Shown here one piece after another: positions 28,901-39,760 of a stretch of DNA of 64,000 nucleotides (its first letter is position 1; the number at the start of each line of letters is the position of its first letter). Made by a program: the position numbers and the translations under genes. Under the pieces are notes generated by a model. That model made no database searches, was not told the origin of the DNA, and was given only the letters and a program-made list of their open reading frames with translations. The DNA is from Diadema setosum (taxonomy: Eukaryota > Echinodermata > Echinoidea > Diadematoida > Diadematidae): NCBI GenBank assembly GCA_033980235.1, contig CM067072.1, positions 25,636,192-25,700,191 on the forward strand, in the 5' to 3' direction.

Positions 28901-29728
28901 CATTGATTGTGCTACATGTATCAGTACAGGGTTCATGAAGTAGGCATACCAGGGGATAATTGCGCAGGATCCCAGTGCATTTTGTAATAGCAGAAAACAA
29001 AAGTTATTTCAGCATTTAAATATTCATTTTACATTTTTAGCGTTTACACGGCAGATATTTGAGAAAACCAAAGCCCAAATATGGATGTGGATAGAGTGAA
29101 AGCAGCAATATAACATTGTACCTCCATTCCACAAAGGGCAAGACCTCTGAAAGTGCACCGAAAGATGATAATCATTAGGAGATCTCTCATGGTCTTTCAG
29201 TGAACTTTCAATAATCGTCAAGGTCCTTCATGATTATTGAGTGATCCTTCAGTACTTCATAATGTCCATGGTCTCAAAAATTTTGTGAAACATTTCAAAA
29301 TACATGTACAGTAGTCTTTCGGTCACGAGATATCCAAAAACAAAGTGGTCTTATTAAAAGATGGGTCCCACATTTAATTAGGACCACTTTGTTTCACTTT
29401 CTTTTTGGACATCTCAGTCATTTTTGAACCGATTTTCATCAAATAAATTTGTAATTCTTCTGAGAATTCTGTGCTCTGTAATATTCCTTGTAAGTGGTTT
29501 CTCATTATCTCGCTAAAAATGTAAAACCTAAATCCCCACCTCAACCAAAGCTGTACCATCTCTTTAAACTAGCTAGGTTGAAGACATGTATCTCTTTAAA
29601 TCCTTTCTCACTTTGATTTGTACTTGCAGGATTACTGCACCCCAGAGCAGCGCTCCAGAGCTCAGTCGGAGCCCTCAGGGGAAGTCGTCGGAATTCCTCT
29701 ACCCCCAAGTCCACCTGACGCAAGGTGA
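19079..29728 (+). CDS. ARMC7: Armadillo repeat-containing protein 7
   Basis: A small armadillo-repeat protein, conserved in animals; I know of no enzymatic activity. Seven coding exons: 19079-19187, 25125-25223, 25769-25837, 27270-27336, 27793-27863, 28695-28786, 29630-29728. All introns are GT-AG and phases match, giving 606 nt, 201 residues plus TGA; the human protein is about the same length. Diagnostic segments are [14 protein letters not shown] (19-32), [42 protein letters not shown] and [11 protein letters not shown], the usual helical armadillo pattern. The start is fixed because an in-frame TGA lies at 19043-19045 with no other ATG between. Intron 1 (5.9 kb) contains the nested transposons. 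It is transcribed divergently from PRKAA. Confidence 0.94.
20923..22179. mobile_element. Nested hAT-type element with 8-bp target duplication GCTGCAAA
   Basis: Ends CAGTGGCGTATCTAGG and CCTAGATACGCCACTG are perfect inverted repeats. The 8-bp word GCTGCAAA precedes the left end (20915-20922) and follows the right end (22180-22187), exactly the hAT duplication length. Just inside each end is GGCGCCCGGGGC or a close variant. The interior has three copies of a GCGAGCGCAGCGAGCGAG module and a long TTC-rich tract; no transposase. It lies inside the element at 20028-23454. Confidence 0.9.
21114..21862 (+). repeat. Three copies of the GCGAGCGCAGCGAGCGAG module
   Basis: Near-identical units of about 48 bp at 21114-21161, 21369-21416 and 21815-21862 each comprise the GAGCG-rich core followed by CCGAAAATTTTTGTATTTCA. 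The first two are 255 bp apart and share related downstream sequence, so they are tandem duplicates; the third is 446 bp further on. Open frames through them (ASERSE-type peptides) are by-products of the repeat. Confidence 0.85.
25449..25613. mobile_element. Palindromic MITE in ARMC7 intron 2
   Basis: GGGGCATTTCATGAAGGAAC at the left is matched by GTTCCTTCGTGAAATGCCCC at the right, and the arms (CTTGTCGGATA and ACTTGTCAGATAT words) continue inward for about 60 bp. The single-stranded form would fold into a long hairpin. It is 165 bp and non-coding. No target duplication was recognised. Confidence 0.75.
25895..25926 (+). repeat. (TC)n microsatellite
   Basis: About sixteen TC units lie in ARMC7 intron 3, shortly after the exon at 25769-25837. 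Confidence 0.9.
26367..26748. mobile_element. TTAA-type MITE in ARMC7 intron 3
   Basis: The element runs from AGGGATCGTATAGTTTTGGT to ACTGTACCATCCCT and is flanked by TTAA at 26363-26366 and 26749-26752. The centre (GATATCCAAAAC ... GTTTTTGGATGT, about 26518-26605) is an inverted repeat, so the element folds back. A TTAA duplication is used by piggyBac and Kolobok transposons. A related, 5'-incomplete copy is at 29325-29563. Confidence 0.75.
29325..29563. mobile_element. Truncated TTAA-type MITE, second family member
   Basis: It shares with 26367-26748 the central inverted repeat (GATATCCAAAAACAAAGTGG and its complement around 29385-29412), the word GATTTTCATCAAATAAA and the right end CTGTACCATCTCT followed by TTAA (29564-29567). 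The left end is missing or decayed. It lies in ARMC7 intron 6. Confidence 0.65.
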
Positions 29729-29986
29729 CATCTCATCTGAAACCATGTGCCTTTATGGATGAAATTCCTAACTATGCAAGTTTGGAAGAAGATGGAATGA
29801 TGGCCTGAAGTTTTTTGAACAGAAAAACCATTTGACCTCATCACCCCGGCTTTGTTGGCTATGATTGACAAAAGTTTACAATGTCAGTGAAAAGAACAAT
29901 GGGTCACCTGCCACAAGCAGCATGATGCCGATTCTGCCTCTAAAGAAGATGGGTCCCTGATCTAGAGGGGCAACGAAGATTACAAC

Positions 29987-30144
29987 CAGTGGCGGATCCA
30001 GAGGGGGCCACAACTGGCGCACGCCCCCTTTATTTTTCGTCAAAAACAAAAGAAATAAAAAGAAAAAACTGAAATGAAACCTGGAAGTGGCACCAGAAAT
30101 ATTAGTTGCGCCCCCCATTTACAGAATTCCTGGATCCGCCCCTG
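29987..30144. mobile_element. Short hAT-like MITE with 5-bp duplication ACAAC
   Basis: Ends CAGTGGCGGATCCAG and CTGGATCCGCCCCTG are inverted repeats, and ACAAC flanks both sides (29982-29986, 30145-30149). The 158-bp interior is non-coding. The CAG start and 5-bp duplication parallel the element at 20028-23454. It lies about 260 bp after the ARMC7 stop codon, possibly within its 3' UTR. Confidence 0.85.
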
Positions 30145-30436
30145 ACAACAGTTCTCACAAACATCAGTTTTTGTTACTGTATTTGCAGAATATGCAGTGA
30201 TCATGGGTGCAACTCGATGTCTTCCACATTGATGGTTAAAGGAAACCCAAACCCGAAGAGAAATGTGGATTGAGTGAAAGCAGCAAGATTAGTAGAACAC
30301 ATCAGTGAAAGTTTGAGGAAAATCAGACAATCGATGCAAATGTTATGAATTTTTAAAGTTTTGGTGTTGGAACCGCTGGATATGGAGACTACTTGAGGTT
30401 ATGACGTACGTGTGGACATTAATATAAAGAAAATAT

Positions 30437-30599
30437 AAAGGGAATTCCACAAAAATTCACTTTTCTAGCATGATGAAAGAGCACTTGACTATAACTGCTT
30501 TCAGAAAGCAAGGGGAATAATTGCTACCCTTAACATGTCAGTATCAAGTTGATGGAATGTGTAATTTTCATGCAAGTTGAATTTTTGTGGAATTCCCTT

Positions 30600-30600
<1 letters not shown>
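30437..30600. mobile_element. MITE with AAAGGGAATTCCAC ends
   Basis: AAAGGGAATTCCACAAAAAT at the left is mirrored by ATTTTTGTGGAATTCCCTTT at the right across 164 bp. It is inserted in a TA-rich context directly beside a (TA)n tract. Non-coding, superfamily unassigned. Confidence 0.75.

Positions 30601-30601
<1 letters not shown>

Positions 30602-30664
<63 letters not shown>
30602..30664 (+). repeat. (TA)n microsatellite
   Basis: A nearly pure TA dinucleotide repeat of about 60 bp directly follows the MITE at 30437-30600. Confidence 0.95.
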
Positions 30665-30668
<4 letters not shown>

Positions 30669-32267
30669 CATTCATATTTATTTATATTTACAATTCTAAT
30701 ACAGTGGATATGAATATGCAAATGAGTGAGCTATAAAATCATGTCATAACCTTGCAATTTTCCACTGATTGTGTATAAAAAAATGACAAAAACTCAATGT
30801 TTGGAACTGTCATTTTCGTCTGAAACATGTTATTCCTAGTTGAATAACTTCAGAACAGTGATCAGTTAGATATACAAATGTATCAGGATTTGAGCCTCGA
30901 GCATAATTGCGATTAATGAAAAACTGGAAATTTCACAATTTTATGTACAAACTATATGGCAAGTTGTGAGGGGATGACATGCTCACTTTTCCATTTGCAT
31001 ATTCATAGGGACCGTTCAAGAACTGTTTCCTGAAAAATTAGCGAAAACTTCAAAATGTCATAACTTCCTTATTTTTAACTTGCTTTCAATCAAAATTTTA
31101 CTGTTGAACTCGTAATATTTTACTTTTTCTTATCAGACTAACTTCAATTTGGACGGGATTTCCCCTTTGTAATAAGGGATGCTTGGGATTGGAGAAGTTC
31201 CTGACAGAATTATATGGGCAGTTTTTCTAGTTATCTTCAAGAGATCACACTGTAGAGTTTGCCTTTTGTGAGCAATGTCACATTCAGGAAGTGTATACTG
31301 TCAAATTCAATGCTCATCACCTTATCACTTGTCCAGTTTTATTAAAAAATGATGGTTTAGGATTTGGTTACAGTTCGCTTTTCCAAAGGTTCATTCTTAC
31401 TAAAGTTCATTACTCCGAAGGCTCCTTATTCCGAAGTTTCGACATTCCCTGGATTCCGGTTTATTCATTTGAAGCTTTGCTTTTCTGAAGAGTCGTTATT
31501 CTGAAAGTTCATAATTTAGATATACACCGTAAATATGTTGTTCGTTTTCCGAAGGTTCGTTGATTGGAAAATGAAATGAGGCTCGTCATTCCGAAGGTTT
31601 GTAAATCAAAAAATGAGAAAGGTTCACTATTCCGAAGGTTCGTTATTCCGAAGGTTTTCTAATCTGAAAATGAAATAAGGTTTGTTATTCCAAAGAAGTT
31701 TTGTTTATCAAAAAAATGACGAAGGTTAGTTATTTTGAAGGTTCAGTTATCTCCAAGATGATAAAGAAATTTCGTTATAACCGTGTTATAACGAAATCTT
31801 GTAATAGCCGTGTTTGTTGTAATGGTAGTGCACTGGATAATGAAGTCTGTGTTATCTTGTCATGAATTAATTTGTGTATTGTTTTTATACAACACCTATT
31901 TAGAATGTAGCTACCCGATTGGTCGATTGCCCATCACGTGACATTTTATAGGGAAATGTTCTATTGCACGCTCTGGCTGTTTCAGCTGTGCAATTTTGGT
32001 TCGACCAAAATGTTCTATTGCACGCGCTCTGATGTCACAATAAACAAACAAACATGTGCCACGCGCGCTTACAAGCGCATACTTTTGTCACTCATTTTTG
32101 TAAACAACTTCGTTTTGCATTGTACGTACAATTTTAACGTACGTACACATGCAGTGTTATACAGTGACTGCGACCGTGAGGCTACTCGTTCGTCTTTCAA
32201 GGAAAATGGTTGCCATTTCTGTGCTAAATTCAAGAATCTGTACCAAATCTGTTGATGTTCGAGGTGT

Positions 32268-32410
32268 TGTATAAAACAAATAGTGTATGGTCTTTACTCG
32301 TGCAATGGAACCAGATTTCGCACTCGGTGAAAGATGAGGCGCACTCTATCTTTCACCTCGTGCGAAATCTTGTACCATTGTACTCGTGACCATTCACTAT
32401 TTGTATTATA
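32268..32410. repeat. Fold-back repeat
   Basis: ACAAATAGTGTATGGTCTTT on the left pairs with a complement ending GACCATTCACTATTTGT on the right; the arms (TCGCACTCGGTGAAAGAT and ATCTTTCACCTCGTGCGA) meet around a GAGGCGCACTCT core. It is likely a MITE or its remnant. A similar architecture, with GCAATGGA and GAGGCGCA motifs, recurs at 33000-33160. Confidence 0.6.
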
Positions 32411-32999
32411 TGAAAAAGAAAAACGACAAAAACAAAAAAAGTGTGTGTGTGTTACTTGAAGATATTCTTTACGAGTCTAATTTGTTCACAATTTCAAGAA
32501 AACTTGTGAGGAATCGACTCTTTCACCACCACTTCAATGCCATGCCACTGAACCCACCTAACTTGTAGATGTTATAGATACATGTGTACATGTAGTAGTC
32601 TCCGCTTGAAATCGGGTAGTGTCTGGCAGAACATTTCTTACCAGATTAAGTGGAGTATGTGATTAACCAAACAGCATGTTCATTCATTCACAACACAGAA
32701 TCCACCTACTAATCACACACCTTTCAACCCGAGACACACAGCACGGTATGTCACTTATGGCAACAGCTCATCTACAGGTACAGTTACACAACAGCATTAG
32801 TTTGTGTTTGCAATGTAATTTTGCAAACAATCTCCATGCAGCCCCCCCCCCCCCCCCCCCGAGTCCTTGTCAAACGAAATGCGTGCTTCAAAGCGTGAAC
32901 TTTGACAAACACTGAATGTCACTTGGTGCCAATTCAACCCATCACAAATCTTGTCACAAATATGCCATTTACTATATCATATAGTATACAAATAATGAA

Positions 33000-33160
33000 T
33001 GTTTATGAGTGCAATGGACAGAATATTTAATGAGGTGAAAGATGGAATGATCCATTCAACGAGGCGCAGCCAAGTTTAATGGACCAAACATTTCATTTTT
33101 CACCGAATAAAATATTCTGTCCATTGCACGAATGAAAAACATTTATTATTTGTTTTATAT
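33000..33160. repeat. Fold-back repeat, related architecture
   Basis: GTGCAATGGACAGAATATT at the left pairs with AATATTCTGTCCATTGCAC at the right over a loop that contains GAGGTGAAAGATGGAATGAT and GAGGCGCAGCC. The arms end in ATAATGAATGTTT and AAACATTTATTAT. Non-coding. Confidence 0.65.
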
Positions 33161-33513
33161 GACAGATAAAATAGATCCTTGTCATTTGATGTTTTATTAA
33201 TTTGGAAACAAGAGAGAATCTGAGATCGTGAGAGTGCTCACTGAGCACTTTATGCTAGCGAGCTGTCGCATACACACACTACAAACGCAAGCGTTTTACA
33301 TGCGTTGTTATGTGCTGGGCTCTCGGCAAGCGTGCAATGGAGCAAGTCGAATGGATCCAAAATTGCACGGTAAATGGAGCCACAATTGCATGGATGATGA
33401 CATCATAGTGAAGTGGGCCGAAATGATCAAATGTCAAGCAACCAATCAAATGACAAGGATCTCTTCAGGCGTTATATAATACACACTGTTCTCACTCTTA
33501 CAACACAAGTCCA

Positions 33514-33673
33514 GGGCCCCATTTCATAAAAGATGTTAGGATGACAACTCTTGCTGGAATGACAACTTTCCACAGCAAACGGCCAATAGGAAGCTGTATT
33601 CTTGTCGTTACCATGACAATAGTCATTCCAGCAAAGAGTTGTCATTAAATAAACTCTTTATGAAACGGGGCCC
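33514..33673. mobile_element. Palindromic MITE with GGGCCCCATTTCATAAA ends
   Basis: GGGCCCCATTTCATAAA and TTTATGAAACGGGGCCC are inverted; the arms continue inward with ATGACAACTCTTGCTGGAAT and its complement. It is 160 bp and non-coding. The flanks are CCA on the left and AGA on the right, the same bases that flank the larger element at 47707-49138. Confidence 0.75.
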
Positions 33674-33949
33674 AGATCCCCCCACTCAGGTGGTCAACCA
33701 TAAACATATGCTTCTTCCAGATTCTGAGAGAGATTCCCTTTTCAGATGGGAGTGAGTTAGGATTTGGACCCCCATCACTGGCTTTTGGAAGGGAAGAATG
33801 CTAGCGCATGTTCAAGCACCATGTCCCATGTATGGCATATGTGGCGCAATGTCCTGCAAAAAAAAGGCCAACCCGAAATCTTTTGCAGCAAAAACGCGCA
33901 CAGTAAGCACATTCTGGAGAAAAGGGGCAAACATCACGAAGCCATACTA

Positions 33950-34135
33950 CAGTGGACTCCCACTACAACAAAGTCCTCAGGACCAGTAGTTTTCATTCGT
34001 TATATTGAAATTTCGTTATAACCGAAGAAATAAACAATAAAAATACGCAGAGCGGATAATAATACAGCCTTAGTTTTTACTTCATTGTAACCGGAATTTC
34101 AATATAGCCATGTTCGTCGCAACGCGAGTGCACTG
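33950..34135. mobile_element. pogo-like MITE, TA-flanked
   Basis: The left end CAGTGGACTCCCACTACAAC and right end GTCGCAACGCGAGTGCACTG are imperfect inverted repeats flanked by TA (33948-33949 and 34136-34137). The interior has TCGTTATAACCGAAG-type words, as in the element at 34718-35648. The CAGTGGA start with a TA target suggests the pogo/Tigger group. Confidence 0.65.
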
Positions 34136-34555
34136 TATCTCTTTTTCAGAATTTTTCAGGGGTTGACATTAACCACTGGACCTTACTTTAGTTACATGTA
34201 TGTTCAGGGTTGAAAACTATAAAAAAAATTGCAAAAGACCCCTATTTTAATTATTTTTTTGGTGGATTTTTTTCCCCTGAATTGATCACCTAAAAACTCC
34301 CTTTCCCCGAACCACGCATGCGATACCGATGACCAGGTGAGTGAGGGGCCAAAGTACCAGACTTCATCTATAGACACTAAAGGAAGCTGACAATCATGTA
34401 CTTTTTTTGAGGATTTATTCCACTCTTCCGACAAAAAGTCTCATCACGAGTTTGTGGTTGATGTATGTTGCTGCTGCTGCTGCCACCAAATGAATGAGCC
34501 AGTAATTGTGATAAAAATGGTTGTGTGGTTGTTGACATCAGTACACAGTTGTCAT

Positions 34556-37500
34556 CTACGATGAGGCTGCTCCTCGTGGCCTTGGCTTGGCAATTGTGCC
34601 TTCACGGAACCCATTCCTGCAGAGGTGCACAGAGACAATGTCGCAGACATTAGTAATTACACAATTTCAATCACAAAAGAGCAACTAACCAAAATATTAA
34701 AATAAATAAATTTAGTACAGTGGAAACTCGATATAACGAGATGGTCGGGACCGAGTCATTTTCCTCGTTATAGCCGATATCTCGTTATATCAGTAGGCAT
34801 AAAAGAAGGCATAAAATAAAGACATTAATTTGCACATGTGGGACTACCCATCAAATGTCAATCAATACCGATAACTTGATATTGTGTGTGAGGGAATTAC
34901 TCACCTTTATGGGTAAGAAGATGTTTTTCGCCAAGGAAATCCAATATCAAGAATGTGTTTCTTATTAATTGAAGATGTTTGAATTTGTAAATTTATATAC
35001 AGTAGCTTGCGATTGTATCAAGATCGTCTGTGGATTGGTATGTGGTTATCGTATGGGTGTGTGTTGTGTGGAAAGCTTGAATATGGTCTGCACAATGCTG
35101 TGTGTATGTGACACATTCTGTATGTACATTATGACTGTGTGTGTGTGAAGACGGGGAATTCCCTAAGTAGAAGGCCAATCACAGCATCAGATTGCCTCAC
35201 ACCTGCTAAACGTCATGATGATGCCATGTATACATATGGCCGTCCCACCACATTTTCTGCATACAGGGTGCGTGCACACACACACTTCACACGTACAACA
35301 TGCAGTGCTAGCTGGAATGCGCTGTATAAGAAAATGATTATGTGTGTACAAGACAGTTTTTGGCGCATCAAGCTTTACAATCTCGGAAGATGATAGCACA
35401 GGCGAAGTAAAGCTTTACCGAAGGCATTTTGCTTTACCTCGCTATAGCAGGTTTGATTTACTATGTTTTTCTTTGTTTGGAAGTCACAAAATTTATCTCG
35501 TTATAGCAGTTATTTCGTTATAGCCGATCTCGCTATAAGAGTAGCATTTTACATAGACTTGTGTGGAAGGAAATTTGGGACCGAGAAAATTTCCTCGTTA
35601 TAACCGATATCTCGTTATAGCAGTGTTCGTTATACCGAGTTTCCCCTGTATTTGCCCAACCCATCGGAGTATAAAGGATGATGATTATCAATATATAAAA
35701 ATCAATATGAAACACGCTTAGATGTGATAAGAAAACTTTGATGCTTTAATCTAATTATTACGCAACTCAAAATCTGCATATTTCCAGTCAAGTTTCACAC
35801 TCTTTTGAATCAGGCTGCTATGGCATAATTGGTCCAAAAACAAAACAAAAAAATACTTTTTGCTCTTCTACCAGTCTACAGCAACATAAATCATGCTGCA
35901 ATACAGACTGGACATCCCTTATCTATCAATACAGATAACCTAGACAAATGTCAGTAAACATCAATACGAAGTAAAATCATATGGGTATAATATGGTCATT
36001 AAATCTGTCACATACGCTGTAGCCAGACTGCTCAGACATTTTGCAGTGCACAGACACAAGATTGTTGATGGCCATTTCTGATTATTATTATTGACATAAA
36101 TGTGTCATGTTATACATCATTTGAAAGCTTATGGTCTAAACTTTCATTTTCCATAATAATCTGAGTGAGGGCGCACTTCAAATTTAAGTAGGACGCCCTC
36201 TTATGTCACATAATCATCAATGCAGACTTATTTCTACATGTTACCACCTCATTTTTCCATACAACATGAGCTTGCATCACAAAAAGGTCTCATAGATGTT
36301 GTAGAGAATTTATTCAGCTTTCAGATGGTATGATTTTTTCATCAGTAGCAAAAGTACTTTTCATTTTATGAACAAAAGTCTGTGGCAATTACAACCTAGA
36401 TTTCACACATTTTGTGTAATTTCTGATTTTGTGACTGATGTTGGCCTGAAAATAGACAATTCGTGTTTGTATCTTGTCAAGCTGAAAATATAAATTGAAT
36501 TGTGCTTTTTTCTTTCAAATTTATATTAATTTTGTCCTACAATAATGCCATAGTGATAAGATAACCTAAGGATAAAAAATGTTATTGAAAATATTCAGAC
36601 GTTGGAGTGTCCATGCCTTCCAGTTGATCATCATAAGATTTCATATGCTAGTCTATGACTTTCTGCACTTTCCTTATTGAAACAGAATTAACTATCACAG
36701 CAGTCATTTTCTTTATGATAAACCTGCATTGAACTGAAGTTTCGCATAGTGACGGTTTCATCATGTAATAATAATAAACAGTCAAACATACCCCAACATC
36801 AAGACTGTACAGCTTCAGGCCGCCAGCAGGAAGCTACTGTAACCCTAGCCTTTTGCTCCCTACACCTGCCCCGCTGGCCCCGGCTAACTAGAGACCCATT
36901 GCACTGCTGTTAGTGCTGAGTAAACAGTTGCAACTGCTGCACCGAATATGCAGTGTTCGTCCATTCTTCAGATCATTTATGAGGCCGATATTACTGAAAC
37001 TATACCCCTTCACAGAATTCAGAGATGTTGAAATCCCTAATCTGAATGTTTTCACTTCATGTTTTACTATTTTGACTTAGATAAAATAGATGAAAATTGA
37101 CCCACGTGTACGATCTTTTCATCGCTCGCGGCGATCTCTATTACAGTCCCACATATACAGATTCGTGTAAGTTCTCCACACATGGCACAACTGTACACAA
37201 AACATTGCAGTCTGAATGCAAATGAACATGGGCGGGGCCACCACAATTTCTTGGACTTTGAGAAAGCTGTCCTGATTGGTTAAAGGTGGGGAAGCTTTTT
37301 TCACGCTGGAAATCGTTTCCTTACACTGTCAGCCAATCACAAATGAGTTTATAGAGTGGTAGTGTCATAGCCTTTGAAGTAATCTGTCAATCAAAATAGG
37401 GCCGATAATATCGGCCGAAGCATTTCTATTGCAGTTTTTGGGCCGATTTAATCGGCCCGTGACAGAGATAGGGTTAAAATGCCATCTGAGGCTTGGCTGT

Positions 37501-38899
37501 TTTTCTAGCAACATACGTTTTTGGAGTTACTGAGTAAACAGTAAGTGTACACCTGTCCACTACTTACTTGAAGCGTCGGTTGACGGCACGGAGGTGCCTG
37601 ATTCGGCCGGTTCCAGTGGTCTTTCTCCTTTTGGCCTTCATGCTCCAGTTGTCTGTCATCAAACAAAACCACAAATTACAAGTGTAAAAGATTTTATTGT
37701 TGTTTTTTTTTAAACAGTTTGAACACATGAAATACAGGCCTCTCCCGTTATGACCAAGTAATCAGAACACATGCAGTTTTCTTTGCGAACAAATAAAATT
37801 TATAATGAAAACACGCAAACCTTGCTTATATTGCATCTTGTTTACCGGTAATAAATTGTACACTTGTCATGTGAGGAAAGGCAAAGTTAAATGCATTGGC
37901 TTCTCAATCATTCTATTCAAATTTTACAGGCGAGAGAGAGGGCATGTCGTTTGTATTTTCATATTTAGAGAGCGCAAGATGGGTGCATTACTGGAAAGTA
38001 CAGTCAAAATTTCGAAGGCAAGTGAATCATGACATCATTTCATGTTCACTTGCATTTCAATCTCAGATGCTACCCTATACTGATGCATGTATGCTGCACC
38101 ACTCAACTTGTCTTTCCCCGTTTTCTTCAGGTTCAGATTACACACTGTATGCACAGCATGTGCAACAGACACACACACACACACACACTATCCATGGTAC
38201 AATATAAACTCGTATTACATGACATAACACAAGTTCTTCTTGGAAACAGTTGTGTGACACTGACAGCGGATAGACCACGCTCATATGAAAGATGTTTACC
38301 CATGCAGAGACACTCAGTAAATGTTTGTTCTACCACGTAACTTTGTAAGCAATCTGCATTTCATTCAATTGAAGCACATTTCTTGTGTTTTTCTTCATCA
38401 ATGGCACTCAAAATTACTCGATTGCAACAAGAATTTTGCACCATGTAAATTGTAACAGCTGATATCAAAGGAAAGTTAATGTTAATGTACATGTGGATTG
38501 GTTGAATGCAGCATTATCAGTAGAACACATCAGTGACAGTTTGAAGAAAATCAGATGATCCATTAAAAAGTTGAGTTTTTCCATTTCAAGAAATATTTTA
38601 AGTCTCCATTGCTTTCTCTCTCTCTCTTACACATTAAAGCACAAAAATGTGTTGCATTTAGAGACATTTCTGTTGTTTAGCTTCTCTACTGTGATGGTAT
38701 TATAGTACTTTGTAAATCAGAATGCTAAATGAACTCCTGAGATAATTCTCTTCCTATACTCACACTTCCTAATGGTCTTGGCTGGGAACCCACAACTGGC
38801 ACACACTCCCTTCTGGATGTGGAAGCTGCGACGCCCACACCTTCGGCAGAAGGTGTGGGTCTTATTCTTGCGCTTACCAAAACTCGAAGTACCCTTCGT
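34556..38899 (-). CDS. RPL37: 60S ribosomal protein L37
   Basis: A structural zinc-finger protein of the large ribosomal subunit. Coding exons on the minus strand: 38764-38899, 37568-37652, 34556-34616 (TAG at 34556-34558), with GT-AG junctions and consistent phases. They give 93 residues; with the initiator methionine the protein would have 94 (human 97). Seen are [22 protein letters not shown], the four zinc ligands CRRC and CASC (19, 22, 34, 37 counting Met1), [20 protein letters not shown] and the ending [19 protein letters not shown]. As in vertebrate RPL37, the ATG should lie on a separate first exon, which I could not place; the sequence before 38899 is a splice acceptor. Intron 3 (about 2.95 kb) contains a pogo-like element. 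Confidence 0.93.
34718..35648. mobile_element. pogo-like non-autonomous element in RPL37 intron 3
   Basis: The left end CAGTGGAAACTCGATATAAC and the right-end complement CAGGGGAAACTCGGTATAAC are near-identical inverted repeats, flanked by TA (34716-34717, 35649-35650). Subterminal CCTCGTTATA(G/A)CCGATATCTCGTTATA occurs in both arms. The 931-bp body has no transposase. These ends are typical of pogo/Tigger-like elements. Confidence 0.8.
37370..37470. other. Two short GGGCCGAT dyads in RPL37 intron 3
   Basis: GGGCCGATAATATCGGCC (about 37399-37416) and GGGCCGATTTAATCGGCC (about 37440-37457) are two near-perfect palindromes 40 bp apart. They sit just downstream of RPL37 exon 3. The sequence is similar in both but the central bases differ. 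They could be a repeat remnant or a dimeric protein-binding site; nothing more can be said. Confidence 0.5.
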
Positions 38900-39596
38900 C
38901 TGTCAACAAGAGCAAGAAATTGGAATGCATGATGAGAACGAAGTCAAGTACTACATTTATCTGTCAGCACTACAGTGCTGATTGGTGTGATTTGTTATTC
39001 TATCCATCTGGAGTACCTGCAGAACAATTCATCTAAATATCATGCCCCACAAGCATCCTGCACGAGCACGGCGGTCATGTCGAGAAATCACAGATTTTTA
39101 GTGGGTAGACCCATGTCCAATGTTCTTTTTTTTTTTTTACATAGATCCATCTAAATCTTGTTTTGTTTTGTTTTTTGTTTGTTTGTTTTTTTGGTTTTTT
39201 TTTAATATCAACAAAATAGAGCAAGCATTCTATGAAATTCAGAAATAGATCTAGATCTAGATGCGCGTGCATCCAGGCATTTAATAGCAAGCAAGGTTAG
39301 GTTAGGGTTGTATCCAAAGATAGTAGATAACAAGATACGAAGGCGCGCGATAAAAATGGACACAAAATGGCTACCCTACATGACGATACAAAAGAGAGCT
39401 AAGTACAAACTCAGTACACCTAGGAACATCATTCATTTCCAAAGGTAGTGATATCTTTATTATCTTAAAAAGATTAAAAAATTATAGTCATAGCTTTTTT
39501 TCGATTAATGGCATTATTTTGAAAAACAAGATTTTAGAGTATTAAGGATTATTTCGTGGAGGTACAAATTTGGCAACAACATGATCTCACAATCAA

Positions 39597-39760
39597 AACG
39601 CTTGATAAACAACAACATCTTCAAAGACAGCGCGTCTCAGGCAAAGACACACATCACCTGAGACGCGCTGTCCCTGAAGCCGCTGCTGCTGTTTATCAAG
39701 CGTCAAAGCAGCGCGTCTCAGGTGATGTGCGTAATACGCTTGAGGGCTGCGCGCTGTCCA
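39597..39760. repeat. Compound inverted repeat with GCGCGTCTCAGG units
   Basis: AAACGCTTGATAAACAACA at the left is complemented by TGTTTATCAAGCGTC at about 39691-39705, with a second stem inside (AGACAGCGCGTCTCAGG and CCTGAGACGCGCTGTCC). A third copy AGCGCGTCTCAGGTGATGTG follows in direct orientation at about 39711. The result can fold into nested hairpins. Open frames on both strands through it are palindrome artefacts. Confidence 0.7.

Larger units (their letters stand above)
29729..34555. other. Intergenic repeat-rich tract between ARMC7 and RPL37
   Basis: No coding exon is recognisable. Besides the listed elements it contains a TTAAAGGAAACCC-starting repeat (from 30237; a related piece at about 38493-38575), a degenerate array of TTATTCCGAAGGTTCG words (about 31380-31745), a pogo-like right end (about 31765-31835) and two large fold-back repeats at 32268-32410 and 33000-33160. 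The 3' UTRs of the convergent genes ARMC7 and RPL37 must lie at its edges. Confidence 0.6.

Noticed and set aside
38310..38402. C/D-box snoRNA in RPL37 intron 2
   Set aside because: A TGATGA-like box and a CTGA lie about 90 bases apart on the minus strand, but the first box is imperfect and no terminal stem joins the ends.
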